A DNA stretch of 64,000 bases from Haliotis asinina (Eukaryota; Mollusca; Gastropoda; Lepetellida; Haliotidae): the NCBI RefSeq assembly GCF_037392515.1, contig NC_090280.1, forward strand, positions 58,931,004 to 58,995,003, in the 5' to 3' direction. The position numbers and the translations under genes are program-made. Position 1 is the stretch's first letter. Each line of letters starts with the position of its first letter. The notes beneath the pieces are model-generated. The model saw only the letters and a program-made list of their open reading frames with translations, was not told the origin of the DNA and ran no database searches. This document shows positions 36,595-48,056 of this stretch, piece after piece.

Positions 36595-36933
36595 CGTTAT
36601 ATACCTCTGATTTTCCAACACATGCATTTGTTTAAAATCCGGATAATGCGGTTATGGTGGCATTTAGATAAACGTAATGTATTGGAAAATCACAGGTATA
36701 TAACGAAATTATACTAGCTCTAAATTTTGTATTTAAAGCTATTATAATTTCGTTATATACCTCTGATTTTCCAACACATGCATTTGTTTAAAATCCGGAT
36801 AATGCGGTTATGGTGGCATTGAGATAAACGTAATGTATTGGAAAATCACAGATATATAACGAAAATATACTAGCTCTAAATTTTGTATTTAAAGCTATTA
36901 TAATTTCGTTATATACCTCTGATTTTCCAACAC
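36595..36933. mobile_element. Tandem MITE dimer with a third truncated end
   Basis: A 111-bp palindrome-ended element, 36595-36705, is repeated at 36751-36861 with an identical 45-bp spacer. A third copy begins at 36907 and stops after its first 27 bp. The spacing is exactly 156 bp. The terminal inverted repeats are about 27 bp, starting 'cgttatatacctctgatttt'. The two full copies differ at only a few positions. Confidence 0.85.
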
Positions 36934-37599
36934 AATATGTTCATCTCCTAATATTTCTATTTTGTTACCTGTCATGAAAGGGTGTCTTTTTCCCATAATT
37001 TTCAGTTAATGTTGTAGAGCAAAGGTTGTAGAGGACGTTGATTTTTTTCGTGACATGCAATGTGATTATGGGTTGGAATCCCATATTCACCCTAATTATG
37101 ATTGTTGGTTGCAGAATTACTGTGCCAGTGGTCTCAGTCCAATTCGAAACCACGATAGCGTGCACCCTCATGAGTCATCTTTCATGGCGGGAAGTGGACA
37201 CTGCATACTATGAAAACCCCGGAATCTCTAAGCCATTTTCAACGATAAGGAAGTATCATGGCAACAAATCCACAGATTGTTGAAGACTGGGAACACGACG
37301 TTTACAAAAATGGCCCGATTCCTTTTCCTGACCTTTCTAAATCTGCCATACATTGTTGATTATACTGAATTTCAGTCTTACATAGAGAAGTAACATAATG
37401 TAACTAGATGGCGATTAGCTGTGATAATTCATTGACATTTGTCTCTGTTTCAAACATGTGATTATGTAGAATACTGAGAACCTGCGTGAACTGACGATCG
37501 ATAATGTTCATTTAGATAATAACACTCATCAACCAAATATAATACATCCTGTTAACATAACATTTTCTTCTTTAAGGATCAAGTCAATACCCAATAATA
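36934..37599. other. No recognised gene
   Basis: Short ORFs of 68-81 codons on both strands; none is convincing. Confidence 0.5.
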
Positions 37600-37790
37600 C
37601 TGTGCAGATGTCAGTATGTTAGAAGCCGTTATTTCCTCGCCAGTGAACTTGTACTGTCGACATAACTGCATTTGCCATCGATGCTGTTTGAATAACGAAG
37701 CTGTAGATGTTGATTTGTCTTCTTGTCAAACACAGCTAATGAAATTAATCATGTGGGCACAAGGCCTGTAGGATCTTCTGCTAATCACAG
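37600..37790 (-). repeat. Inverted-duplication block, arm 2 (37.7 kb)
   Basis: Partner of 26870-27090 in inverted orientation, with long shared runs. It is non-coding. Confidence 0.8.
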
Positions 37791-38194
37791 CATGGCTTCA
37801 CGAAGCTTTAGCTTGTCCAACAGCAGGTATCGGTATGGTCTGTACGCGAACATTCCATTTAAAATTCGTCAGATGCGTTTATTGTTGCCGGAAAGGTTTT
37901 TTTTACAGGAACGCCAGTGCACAGTGGTTTTTCGTCTGCTCTTAATTCGTAATCTGTCACCATCATGAACTGGATTCTGTGACCTTTAATCCCATATGCC
38001 AACATATAGGTTAACCCCGGGGTTGCTGAGGACCAACCATACCACAATATATTATCCATGTCTCTGGTATGCGACGGTATGGATAGAAGCCTGTAATGTC
38101 AGTCACTGGCTTATCTGCTCCAGATTAGACGCTGTGACCGCACTGATACAACTGGAATATTGATAAAAATAAAAATAACAGACCTAAAAAAGCA

Positions 38195-39792
38195 AAATCC
38201 TGCTTGCACAGTGTTTTTGTAACGAAACTGAACAAGCAATATCGACGTCTTATCTGCCTAAACTCTAAGTTACCGGAATACGGAGGACTGTCGGGACTGT
38301 GACAGAGTGAAATGCTACGTTTGAATATAGGATGTAAGGACAGGATGTGTTATTCCATAAGCGTTTGTAAAACCGGGCCGAACTAGCAATGCTAGCTCAC
38401 AGTCAATAGGAGAGTTGGTGACACGTAAATTAATTTAAGAACGAACTTCAGTATGCTATACTTTTGGTAAATATCCGCGAGTTTTGTCAACAATACTCTG
38501 CATAGAAATCAAGAATAATGATTTATCGATTCTTTTGATACTCGGATTCCTATGTTAAATATATATGAACAGTTAATGCCGAAGGCAAAGAGAATATTTG
38601 ACATCACCCAAATTAAATATTGATTCCATATAGGAAGAAGCGGATTTGACAAGGAAAAAAATGATTATTGAACTGTGACGAAACCGCGAGATGAAGATGG
38701 CAAAAAGATGTCTTCAGGTTGAATCTTTTCAGAAAATAGCCAGACTCCTCCTTGAATATTCTGTTGTAATCAAGACAACCATTAAAACTCTCCTTGAGGA
38801 CATTGTCCGGATCTATGAAGGGAAAAGTCCACAAAGAGCACCGTTGTATTCTATCCAGCAGTATCGCAGTGGTATTCATTTGATTATTTTTAAGGGATTT
38901 TCGGAAAATGTAGTTGCTCTATGTTTCGCATGACATGACACTTTCCGTCGTACATTGATACATTTTGTGTGACTTTATTAGAATATCTACAACTGAAGAC
39001 AAAACTATAGTTATATTACTGACTGGTAACTAAGTGTGGAAAGAGAGAAGTGTAAGTGAGTATGGTTTTGTGTAGCTTTTAGAAATATTCCATGGCGGGG
39101 AACGCCAGAAATGGGCTTCAAACACAGTACCCAAGTGGTGAATTGAACCCATGTATTCCATGTGATCAGCGAACGCTTTAACCACACCGTCCTAACAGAT
39201 AAGTGATCCACTTAAACTGATGTTTCACACTTTGAAGCGTGACCCTCCATTGCCGTAAATATGACAGGAATATAATATTGACATTTTTCTTCAAAGCTTA
39301 CTTTGTTCACTGATAACAATGTTGTCATCAGTGTCTAAAATATAAAACAGGGGCAATGACGCCTCGTAACAATATCCCCCAAGAATTTCGTTTCGTTTGA
39401 TCAGTTTTGACATTTGCCAACCTTGCCAGCGGCAAAGTAGCTTCCGGTATCTTCATTTTTCTCCAGGTGTATTTCGTGCCCCACTAATTATGAAAGGGCT
39501 TACTTTTTAAAGTGAAAGAAGCCATCGTCTCGCTGGCGGCACTCATGCTATTTTGGAGGACGAACTCTAAATCTTCGAAGAAGGATTTTGCCGTGATATT
39601 TGCGTAGGCTCTGTTACTTTTTCTATAGTCTCAAATTGCAGCAAGATGCTTCTCGTCAAAGATAGCATAGAGTTTTTGTCAGTGATGTGATATATGGCAT
39701 GACTCTAACGTTAAATGTGACCGAATCTTAAAATGCATTTCTTCATGTTATGGATCTGGAAATTGGAGCTGGTTAACGGCCCTGTTTATTGA
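38195..39792 (-). repeat. Mannanase-downstream unit, copy Z, distal part
   Basis: Read on the minus strand: 'a-prime' (39780-39300), a SINE (39205-39052), a spacer (39000-38930) and block 'b' (38830-38195). It is collinear with 19400-20970. The unit is cut at 39792 by the LINE and continues at 45796. Confidence 0.8.
39052..39205 (-). mobile_element. tRNA-derived SINE (in unit Z)
   Basis: Minus-strand head 'gtgtggttaaagcgttcgct' with B-box 'gggttcaattc', and a tail 'ccatactcacttacac'. It occupies the same place as the SINE at 19925-20072, so the pair descends from one insertion. Confidence 0.75.
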
Positions 39793-40316
39793 GGTCCATA
39801 GCACCCCATTGCTGGTCGCAAGGAGCGACCGAATTGGGCAACCTGTTTGCCGTGGGTTGCGTCCCGTGTCGGTGGAGGACGGTAGTCTGGTGGTTGAGGG
39901 CAATGGGAGCCTGCGATCGTGTTCCTTTCGCCTAACACACCACTTTGGCCCTTACTTCACCTAGACGGGTGGTAGAATCGGCCCGATTCAATCAATCGGC
40001 TGGTCACGCCATGCCCTGCGCATGAACGTTAATTTTGATAACTGAGAAAAGTTTAGGACACTTTCGACCATTTTCACTTTGTGTGTTCTAACCATGTCAT
40101 ATACTTACATTGCCTAGAGTCCTATGCCAGAAGGCGGTGGCTCATGGGCCAATCTGGTAGGACATATCTTTTTTAAGATATATTCCTGCTTGAGTATACC
40201 CTCCGGGTATCCTTGGTGTCGTCTGTTGGAGGTCCACAGACATAAGACATCGTCCATGTAGACACTCCGTGGTGGGTGAGGAGCTAGGAGGATGAATTCT
40301 ATCCAATATAACCATG

Positions 40317-41541
40317 GCACCCCCACAAAAAAAGTTCACACGAATCGGATGATTCGTGCACTTCAGATGATGATGTTATAACACTTCCAAAAAATCTTGA
40401 TCATTGGGCACGGTTTCTCGTTATGTCTTCTCCCGATGGTAGTCCTCTAAAGTTAAATCCCTATGCTATTGCTAAGGGCATTGAAGGCTTAGCTGGAGAC
40501 GTAAAGGAGGTCAAAAAGCTTCGATCTGGACTTCTACTGATAGAATGTAAGAAACAGATCCAGTCTCAAATTTTACTCTCTACCAAATCACTGGCAAATG
40601 TTCCTGTTGAGATTTCACCTCATAGAGCATTAAACAACAGTAAAGGCATTGTACGCGATGTTGGACGATGCCTATCAGACATGAATGTGTATGACATTGT
40701 TTCAGAACTTCACTCACAAGGAGTAACTGATGTAAAGCGATTCACATCCAGAAAAGACAATGAAGTCACGAACACCAATACGTATTTGTTTACCTTTGGT
40801 GTCCCAACACGCCCGGATTCACTCAAAGCAGGCTATTGCAATTTAAGGGTAGATGCTTTTATACCAAATCCCCTTAGATGCTACTCTTGTCAAAAATATG
40901 GACATGGCTCAAAATCTTGCCGAAACCCAGCTGCCTGTCATAGATGTGGAGGGAAATGTGACAATAGCACAATATGTGACAAATCTCCTTCTTGTGTAAA
41001 CTGTTCTGGCAATCACCCTTCTTCATCCAAAGACTGTCCAACTTGGAAGGTACAATCTAAAATTTTACGCATCAAGCATGAACGTAACATATCTTTCCTT
41101 GATGCAAAGAAACTTGTTCTTGCCCAAGAATCACCAGGGCCATCATATGCTGCTGCTGTTTCCACGTCCACTCGAACTTCTAGCACAGATTCTAGAGCCA
41201 TTTCGTGCAATTCCGTTGGTTGCCAGACTGACTACACTTGGACTGACTCTTCGGCTCCTGCTTTACTGCCTCCACCTATCCAGATTCAACCCGGTCAGAG
41301 GACATCTGCTTCACAGACAACTCCTGTTTCTAGAGATAAGAACACTAACGCCAATGTTAATTATTCGAAGAAAAAACCGCAATCTGATCGTGTTCCTAAA
41401 GCACAGAAAAACACCACTTTTCTGTGTAACAAGTTTGGGGTGCTTGAGGACATGGACGTGTCCTCTCTTCAAAACACCCGCTCCCGGAGTCATTCTCCAA
41501 AGAAAAAAGATCGTGAGCGGTCTCCCATAACTCCCCCTTAA
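40317..41541 (+). CDS. LINE ORF1: nucleic-acid-binding protein
   Basis: The open frame from 40423 has 372 codons. The likely original start is ATG at 40317 (MAPPQKK), because the frame just upstream of 40423 reads DDDVITLPKNLDHWARFLV, a typical ORF1 lead-in. The two are separated by a one-base break in the A-run near 40327-40333. Domains: an RRM-like N-terminal region (about residues 1-140 of the 372) with 'LKLNPYAIAKGIEGL' and 'VKKLRSGLLLIE'. Cysteine knuckles follow around residues 153-210 (CYSCQKYGHGSKSC, CHRCGGKC, CVNCSGNHPSSSKDC), then a Ser/Thr-rich tail. It should coat LINE RNA in the ribonucleoprotein particle. The stop TAA at 41539 abuts the ORF2 ATG in the same frame. Confidence 0.88.
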
Positions 41542-44500
41542 ATGACCACCAATCCATTAATCCAGTGGAATTGTAGAGGTCTTAGGAATAATTTAAATGA
41601 TTTACAACTCTTAATTCAAGATTTTCAACCATCGGCCATCTGTTTACAAGAGACATACTACAAAAACACTGATAAATTTGACGTAAGAGGCTATACTTCC
41701 TATAATGTCTTTTCCCCTCCTGGGCCTAAAGCGACTGGAGGTTCAACCATCTTATTAAAAAATGGCATCATCCATAGTCCTGTCCATCTAAATACTCCGC
41801 TTCAAGCTGTAGCACTCCGTATAACTTTGCACATTGCGTTTACATTGTGTTCACTGTACCTTCCACCATCTGCTTGTATACAACAGTCTGAACTTCAAGA
41901 TCTCTATAACCAACTCCCCAAGCCCTGCATTATTACGGGTGACTTAAACGGACACAACCCCCTTTGGGGTGGTGCTCAGACGAATACTAAGGGGAAGCTC
42001 TTAGAAGATTTCATTTCTAACAATAGCTTATGCATACTTAATGATGGCTCAAACACCTATTTACATCCCGGCACAGGAACTTACTCTGCTATTGATTTAG
42101 CAATTACAGATTCAGCATTATTAAACGAATTTGAATGGTCTGTCCACGAGGATCTCTGTGGAAGTGACCACTTCCCTACTATTGTGAAAACTGTGACTCC
42201 TTCAGATGTTCCTCCTAATACAAGATGGAACTTTTCCAAGGCCAACTGGTCTTTATTTCAACTGCTTGCTTCTAGTACATTTAAACCTGGTCTATTTCTT
42301 GACATCGCCGACCCTGTACAACTATTTTCAGATGAACTGAAGAAGATAGCCGATGAATGTATTCCTAAGTCCTCCACAAATCAACACATTCGAAAACCAT
42401 GGTTTAATGATACCTGCAAACAAGCCAGAAAGGCACGGAGAAAAGCTGAGCATTATTTCCGTCGCCATCCAATGGTCCATAGCTTGAACAAATTGAAAAT
42501 TTTAAATGCAAAAGCACGGCGTACCTTTAGGCAAAATAAACGCCAATCTTGGCGAACCTATGTCTCTAAAATCAATGCACGTACACCAATTTCTAAAGTA
42601 TGGAATATGATCCAGAAGATCAAGGGTAAGGGTTCTAGATCTAGCATTCACCATCTTAAAGACGGAAACCAGTTGCTGACAAATAAATCCGATATTGCTA
42701 ATAAACTTGGTGAAACACTGGCGAAACATTCTTCTTCATCAAACTATGTACCTCAATTTCAAAAGTATCAAAATCAGCAGGAAAAAAAACCTATTAATTT
42801 TACTTCCGATAATGGTGAAGATTATAATGAAGTATTTTCGATTAATGAACTCCATACTGCTCTTGACCAGGCTCACGATACTGCTTCAGGAGCTGATAAC
42901 ATACATTATCAACTCCTGAAGCATTTACCGGAATCATCTTTAGAGACGCTTCTTCATATTTTCGATGGTATTTGGACGTCTGGAAATTTTCCTTCTTCAT
43001 GGCGTGATGCTATAATTGTGCCCATTCCTAAACCTGGACGTGATCACACTGATCCTTCCAATTATAGGCCGATTTCATTAACTAGCTGCGTTTGCAAGAC
43101 CAAGGAACGCATGATAAATAATCGACTTGTTTGGTACTTGGAAACAAATAACTTAATAACAGATATTCAATGTGGTTTCCGTAAAAACAGAAGTACTACT
43201 GTTGATCATTTAGTGCGTTTAGAATCGTTTGTGAAGAATGCCATCATTAATAAGCAACATGCAGTGTCAATATTTTTCGATTTAGAAAAAGCATACGACA
43301 CAACCTGGAAACATGGGATTTTAAGAGACTTACATGACTTTGGATTGCGAGGCCGCTTGCCCCAATTTATATCCAACTTTCTAAATGACAGGCAATTTCA
43401 AGTCCGCGTGGGTTCTACCCTGTCTGATCATTACAGTCAGGATCAGGGTGTTCCACAAGGCAGCATTTTGTCTGTCACTTTGTTTAGTATTAAAATAAAT
43501 AGTCTTTCAAAAGTGTTAAGAGATTCAATCAACGGTTCCCTTTTCGTGGATGACTTTAATATTTCTTGTCGTGGCACAAACATGCGAACCATTGAGAGAC
43601 AGTTGCAAATCTGTCTCAACAAAATTCATAAATGGTGCCTTGAGAACGGGTTTAAATTTTCTCAATCTAAAACCAACTGCATTCACTTCTGTCGAAAATA
43701 CAAACCTCATAAAGACCCTGACTTATCTTTGAATGGTGCACCCATCAAAGTTGTCAAGGAAGCTAAGTTTCTTGGTCTCATCTTTGACTCACACTTAACC
43801 TTTCTGCCACATCTTAAATACCTAAAAAAACAAATGCCTGAAGGCGCTCGATCTGTTGAAAGTCGTTTCAAATACAACGTGGGGAGGAGACCAAACAACC
43901 CTTCTACATTTATACCGGTCACTCATCAGATCTAAACTGGATTACGGCTCCATTGTCTATGGTGGAGCCTGTAAAAGCAACCTCAAAATACTTGATTCTA
44001 TCCATCACCAAGGTCTGAGGCTTTGTCTTGGATCATTTCGAACTTCTCCTGTTGACAGTCTATACGTTGAAGCAGATGAACCTTCTCTTGACCACCGTCG
44101 TATTAAACTATCCTTACAGTATCTCGCTAAACTGTCTTCAAATAAGTCCAACCCTGCATATAACTGTGTCTTCAATCCCTTGTATGGGGATTTGTACAAT
44201 AAGAAGTCTTCTCTTGCTCCACCTCTTGGGCTAAGAGTGAAACCTTTCCTTTCTGCTGCTGGCATTGAACTAGAAAATGTAGCTCCTTCTCGCTTGTTTT
44301 CTTCTCCTCCGTGGCAGCTGGTTAGACCACAAGTTGATCTTACATTAAGTAAATATAAAAAATCAGATACTAATGAATTACAATACAAACAGGAATATAA
44401 TCAATTGAAAGATAGGTATAGTACGTATAAATCCTTATTTACAGATGGGTCCAAGGATGGTGGCGCTGTGGCTTGTGCCACTGTCATTGGATCCAGAACA

Positions 44501-45232
44501 ATATCTTCTAGATTACCAAATAACAGTTCCATTTTCACAGCAGAAGCACATGCCATATTAACAGCCCTAAAATATATTAAAAAACACCCTAAGTATAAAC
44601 AATATATCATTTATTCAGACTCTCTTTCATGCCTCCAGGCTATTAAGAATGTATCTTCTCAACATCCACTTTTAGCTGACATCGTTGAATTGTATAATGA
44701 TCTTGCTACTGGCCAATTCGACATCGTCTTCTGTTGGTTACCCAGCCATGTTGGAATCTCTGGTAACACAATGGCCGATCTTGCTGCCAAAGCCGCTCTC
44801 AACAAATCTGTGACACCGCTTCTGCTCCCTTATTCTGATTATAAAGCCGTTATAAGATCATATATCCGAGATCTAATGCAAAAGAAGTGGGACACCCAAG
44901 TAGGTATCAATAAATTACATGGTATAAAGCCCTATATCGGTTATACCTACATGGGTTGTCAGTCCAGATTTGAAGAGGTTATTATGCGACGATGTCGCAT
45001 TGGCCATACGCGATATACTCACGAATACTTGTTAAAAGGTGAGGATCCTCCGTTTTGTATCCCTTGTGATGAAAGAATCACGGTCAAGCATGTCCTGCTT
45101 GACTGTGTTGATTTTGCCATCACAAGGGATAAATATTTCAATGTGAAAACTATAAAGGATCTTTTTTATAATGTTAATCATCATTTAATAATTGAATTTT
45201 TAAAGGAAATAGAATTGCTACATAAATTCTGA
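41542..45232 (+). CDS. LINE ORF2: endonuclease, reverse transcriptase, RNase H
   Basis: One frame break near 43832-43845, in an A-rich run, separates 41542-43935 from the frame that ends at 45232. Apurinic-type endonuclease: 'QWNCRGLRN', 'ICLQET', 'GDLNGHNPLWGG' and 'GSDHFPT'. Reverse transcriptase: 'NYRPISLTS', 'QCGFRKNRSTTVDH', 'FFDLEKAYDTTW', 'QGVPQGSILS' and the catalytic 'LFVDDF' (Val where Ala is commoner), then 'AKFLGLIFD'. RNase H: 'FTDGSKDGG', 'FTAEAHAI', 'YSDSLSCLQ' and 'WLPSHVGISGNTMADLAAKA' carry the acidic and histidine residues. A short C-terminal region follows with 'CRIGHTRYTHEYLLKG' and a 'CIPCDE...KHVLLDC' cysteine-histidine motif. It nicks DNA and copies the LINE RNA at the target. 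All motifs are intact; only the frame break disables it. Confidence 0.9.
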
Positions 45233-45795
45233 ATATATATTGTACATAGATAATATATATTTTAATCATGGTATTGTAAAATAGCATCTGCGATCGTTAG
45301 TGGCTGTACCCTCAAAGGGGGTTGAAGTAGCGTAAAATTATTGTCCTCCCGAGAGGGTACGTAAGTCCCAACAACTTTCAAAGTCAATTTTGCCCAGCCA
45401 TACTTTTTAGTCGTAGTATTTTTGTTCTTTTAAATTCTGGCTAAATCTTCATATCATCGCCAGTGGCTGAAGGGATGGTGTAAATCCAACTAGGGTCCAT
45501 GCAGGTAGCAAAGGTACTGTAAGCCCCCATGGACCCTCGCATGGTGATCTACCTTCAGCTGCTGGTGACGTATATAGCCCGTGTTTTACCTTGTCTTGTC
45601 CAAATAGTTATATCAGTTTTATCGTTCCACACTAGTTTTACCCGCAACTGTGATATTCTAGTCGTTTTACTGTCCTTTGATGACAGGTTTTTATCATATA
45701 GCCATAACCCATTTCGATTTCAAATCTGTTCTCGTCACGATATGGCTGAAATATTGCCGATGTGACGTTAAATATTAACTCACTCACTCACTCAC
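45233..45795 (+). repeat. LINE 3' UTR and tail
   Basis: The 3' UTR contains 'aactagggtccatgcaggta' and the tail 'cacgatatggctgaaatatt' then 'gccgatgtgacg', ending in repeated 'actc'. Older copies of the same tail are at 28530-29172, 29225-29656 and 30990-31137. The SINEs at 32505 and 54055 carry a related tail. Confidence 0.85.
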
Positions 45796-45801
45796 TATTG
45801 A

Positions 45802-47906
45802 CTTGGATGAGGTATTGGATCCACATTGATATTTCGTTCGAAATACTCTTTTGGAAGATATATGTTTCTCAAAGATGTTTCTATATATTAGTCTAGTAAA
45901 ATGAGTTCGACATACGAGTCATAGATTTCAAAAGGAAGAATCTGTCTATCATCATGGAAGCAAAGACCTCGCTCACCGTTGAGGAAAACAACCCGTGGAC
46001 AGGACCGAGTAGAAGCAAGCTTATTTAAGCTCTTTGTCGAATATCGCGTCAGTATCGGCGAGACTGCTTAGTCTCTTACGACGGGTTCATGATCGTGCAC
46101 GCATTTCAAGTGTTTTTAAACGTGGTATTGTCAAGTCTCAAATAAGCTGTCTGGTAAAAGAAAGTATTCACCTAGCAAACTGGATATGGCCTGAAAAACA
46201 CTCAAATGAACGGTTTTTAAAACGTTATAAAGATAAATATGTAACTTCTGTGCTTAACAATACCAAATCCTGATTATCCTGAGAAACAGATGCGATCAGT
46301 CGTAAAATGGAACTTACAAACATACCATACAATCCAGTGCTAATTGAAACGGAAAATATTTTTATTGATTTTGAATTATTGCAACAGCGTTTCAGATATT
46401 CCGCTGCTTACAAGTAGTCAAAACATTCCAGTAAATGATCTATTTTTCAACACTGTCGTGATTGTCTAAACGTCTCGTCATTCCTTTGGTAATTGTCTCA
46501 GCACAGATACATTCCACTGACCTAATGGAGAATCTTGAAGACTTCAGTTCACCAGCCAGAACATCCACCCACTTCAAGGCAATTTCAAATCTCTGCGCAA
46601 AGGAATTCCCTAATTCAGCTACCCTCAGAGGCAGCGTCCTTCTGGCGCAAACGGTGAGTTTGTGAATATATATCATATTGCATTTAGACACCCTCTCAGA
46701 GACAATGTGTATGCTAATTCTTATATCAACATTATGAATCGATCGGTACGGGTGACACCAGGTGTTCACTAACACCCGCCAGTCTCATGGCATCGTCGGG
46801 GGCTTAATTAACTCAAAACCTTGCAAGCAATGTCTGAGATTTGAAACAATCACTATTGCGCAATGTTATAATATGACACTATAGAATTTCGTTTGGTTTA
46901 GGGCCTCACTTTTACATTTGTCAGCCTTAGCCGCGGTCAAGCAGCCTCAGATGTTTTCAGTTGTCATAACGTGTAATTCACGCCCCACTTGAAGGGCCTT
47001 ACTTTTCCAAGTGAACGAAACTACTTTTGTTATTTTGGGGGACAGTCACTGAACCTGGAGGTCGATTTGTTCGTAACGTCGTAACATTTACGTAGGTTCT
47101 GTTATATTCGTAAAATGTCAGCATTGCTATCACCTCCTATTGCAGGAAAGTTGGTTTTTTTTTTGTTTTTTTTTTTGGTCGGGAGATGTTTTGCGCCACC
47201 TCTTCGTTGCACGGAATACATGCAGCATAGTTATAACGTTACATGCAAACTCATCATTGTACATTCTGAAACTTGAATATTTGACATTTTTACCTTTTCT
47301 GTTACCGAGAGGGTCTACTTCAATTTTCCATTTACGTTGTTTGTAATGTATCCGTATGTCTGACAGAGTCATGTTCTTGAAATGTCAGCAGCGCCATCGT
47401 CTTATGCTGCAGAGACGTACTGTATGTTTTGAAGGGGGATATGAGAGCATGGGTATTACTTCACAAGCAAAATCATAACTACACTCTTTTGAGATTTGCT
47501 TATTTAAAATCGAATATTCTCATTTGTGAAATCTGTTATGTGACTCGTTTGTAATTACTTAGAGAGTCTACTGTGATATTTTGTTTGAATTATGTGTATT
47601 TGAAATATCAAATACTGTTTCAGATGGTTTGTATAAATCTAATATTAGGTGATCTATAAGTTAAAGCTTCGATGAAAGAGGCAAGAATAAATGTGATGTA
47701 GAAAATAATGTGGACATGGTTTCAAAGGAGGCTTACCCTCCCTTTCTTAGAAGTTCAGTAATGTCAATGCAAAATGAATTTGCTAGTCTCTGTGAGATGG
47801 CAATATGGGTGTCAATTCACATTTGCAATGGACCGATCCTTGTGACTAGACTACACAACCAGGTTAATAAAAGTATACACATGGAAAATTGGATTTAAAC
47901 AAAATA
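45802..47906 (-). repeat. Mannanase-downstream unit, copy Z, proximal part
   Basis: Minus-strand order from the gene outward: 3' flank and spacer (47906-47460), block 'a' (47400-46880), then block 'c' and related sequence (46180-45802). It is collinear with 17866-19340. 46180-46850 includes ORFs of 67-111 codons that I consider spurious. Confidence 0.7.
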
Positions 47907-48056
47907 AGATCTTAGATGTTTACCACTTTAGTGAAACCCGTAGTCATGAGTATGGTAGTATGGTATAGTGCTGATAAAGGTATATTTGTTGATGTCCCAT
48001 AGGACGCGCCTGGAGGTGAACATACCAAACATACAGCAAATACAATCATTTGTATT

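Larger units (their letters stand above)
39793..45795 (+). mobile_element. Nearly full-length I-group LINE
   Basis: Non-LTR retrotransposon of about 6.0 kb: a 5' UTR (39793-40316), ORF1 with zinc knuckles, ORF2 with endonuclease, reverse transcriptase and RNase H, and a 3' UTR ending 'gatgtgacgttaaatatt' plus 'aactcactcactcact'. It is flanked by TATTGA at 39787-39792 and 45796-45801. The uninterrupted paralogue near 19310-19335 (caagtcaataaaca, inverted) shows the site before insertion. The domain order with RNase H at the end fits the I group (for example I or Nimb). Only about two frame breaks were seen, so it is young. Confidence 0.92.

Noticed and set aside
44005-44388. Minus-strand ORF of 127 codons, and a plus-strand 150-codon ORF at 41078-41530.
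   Set aside because: Shadows of LINE ORF2 and ORF1 in other frames.
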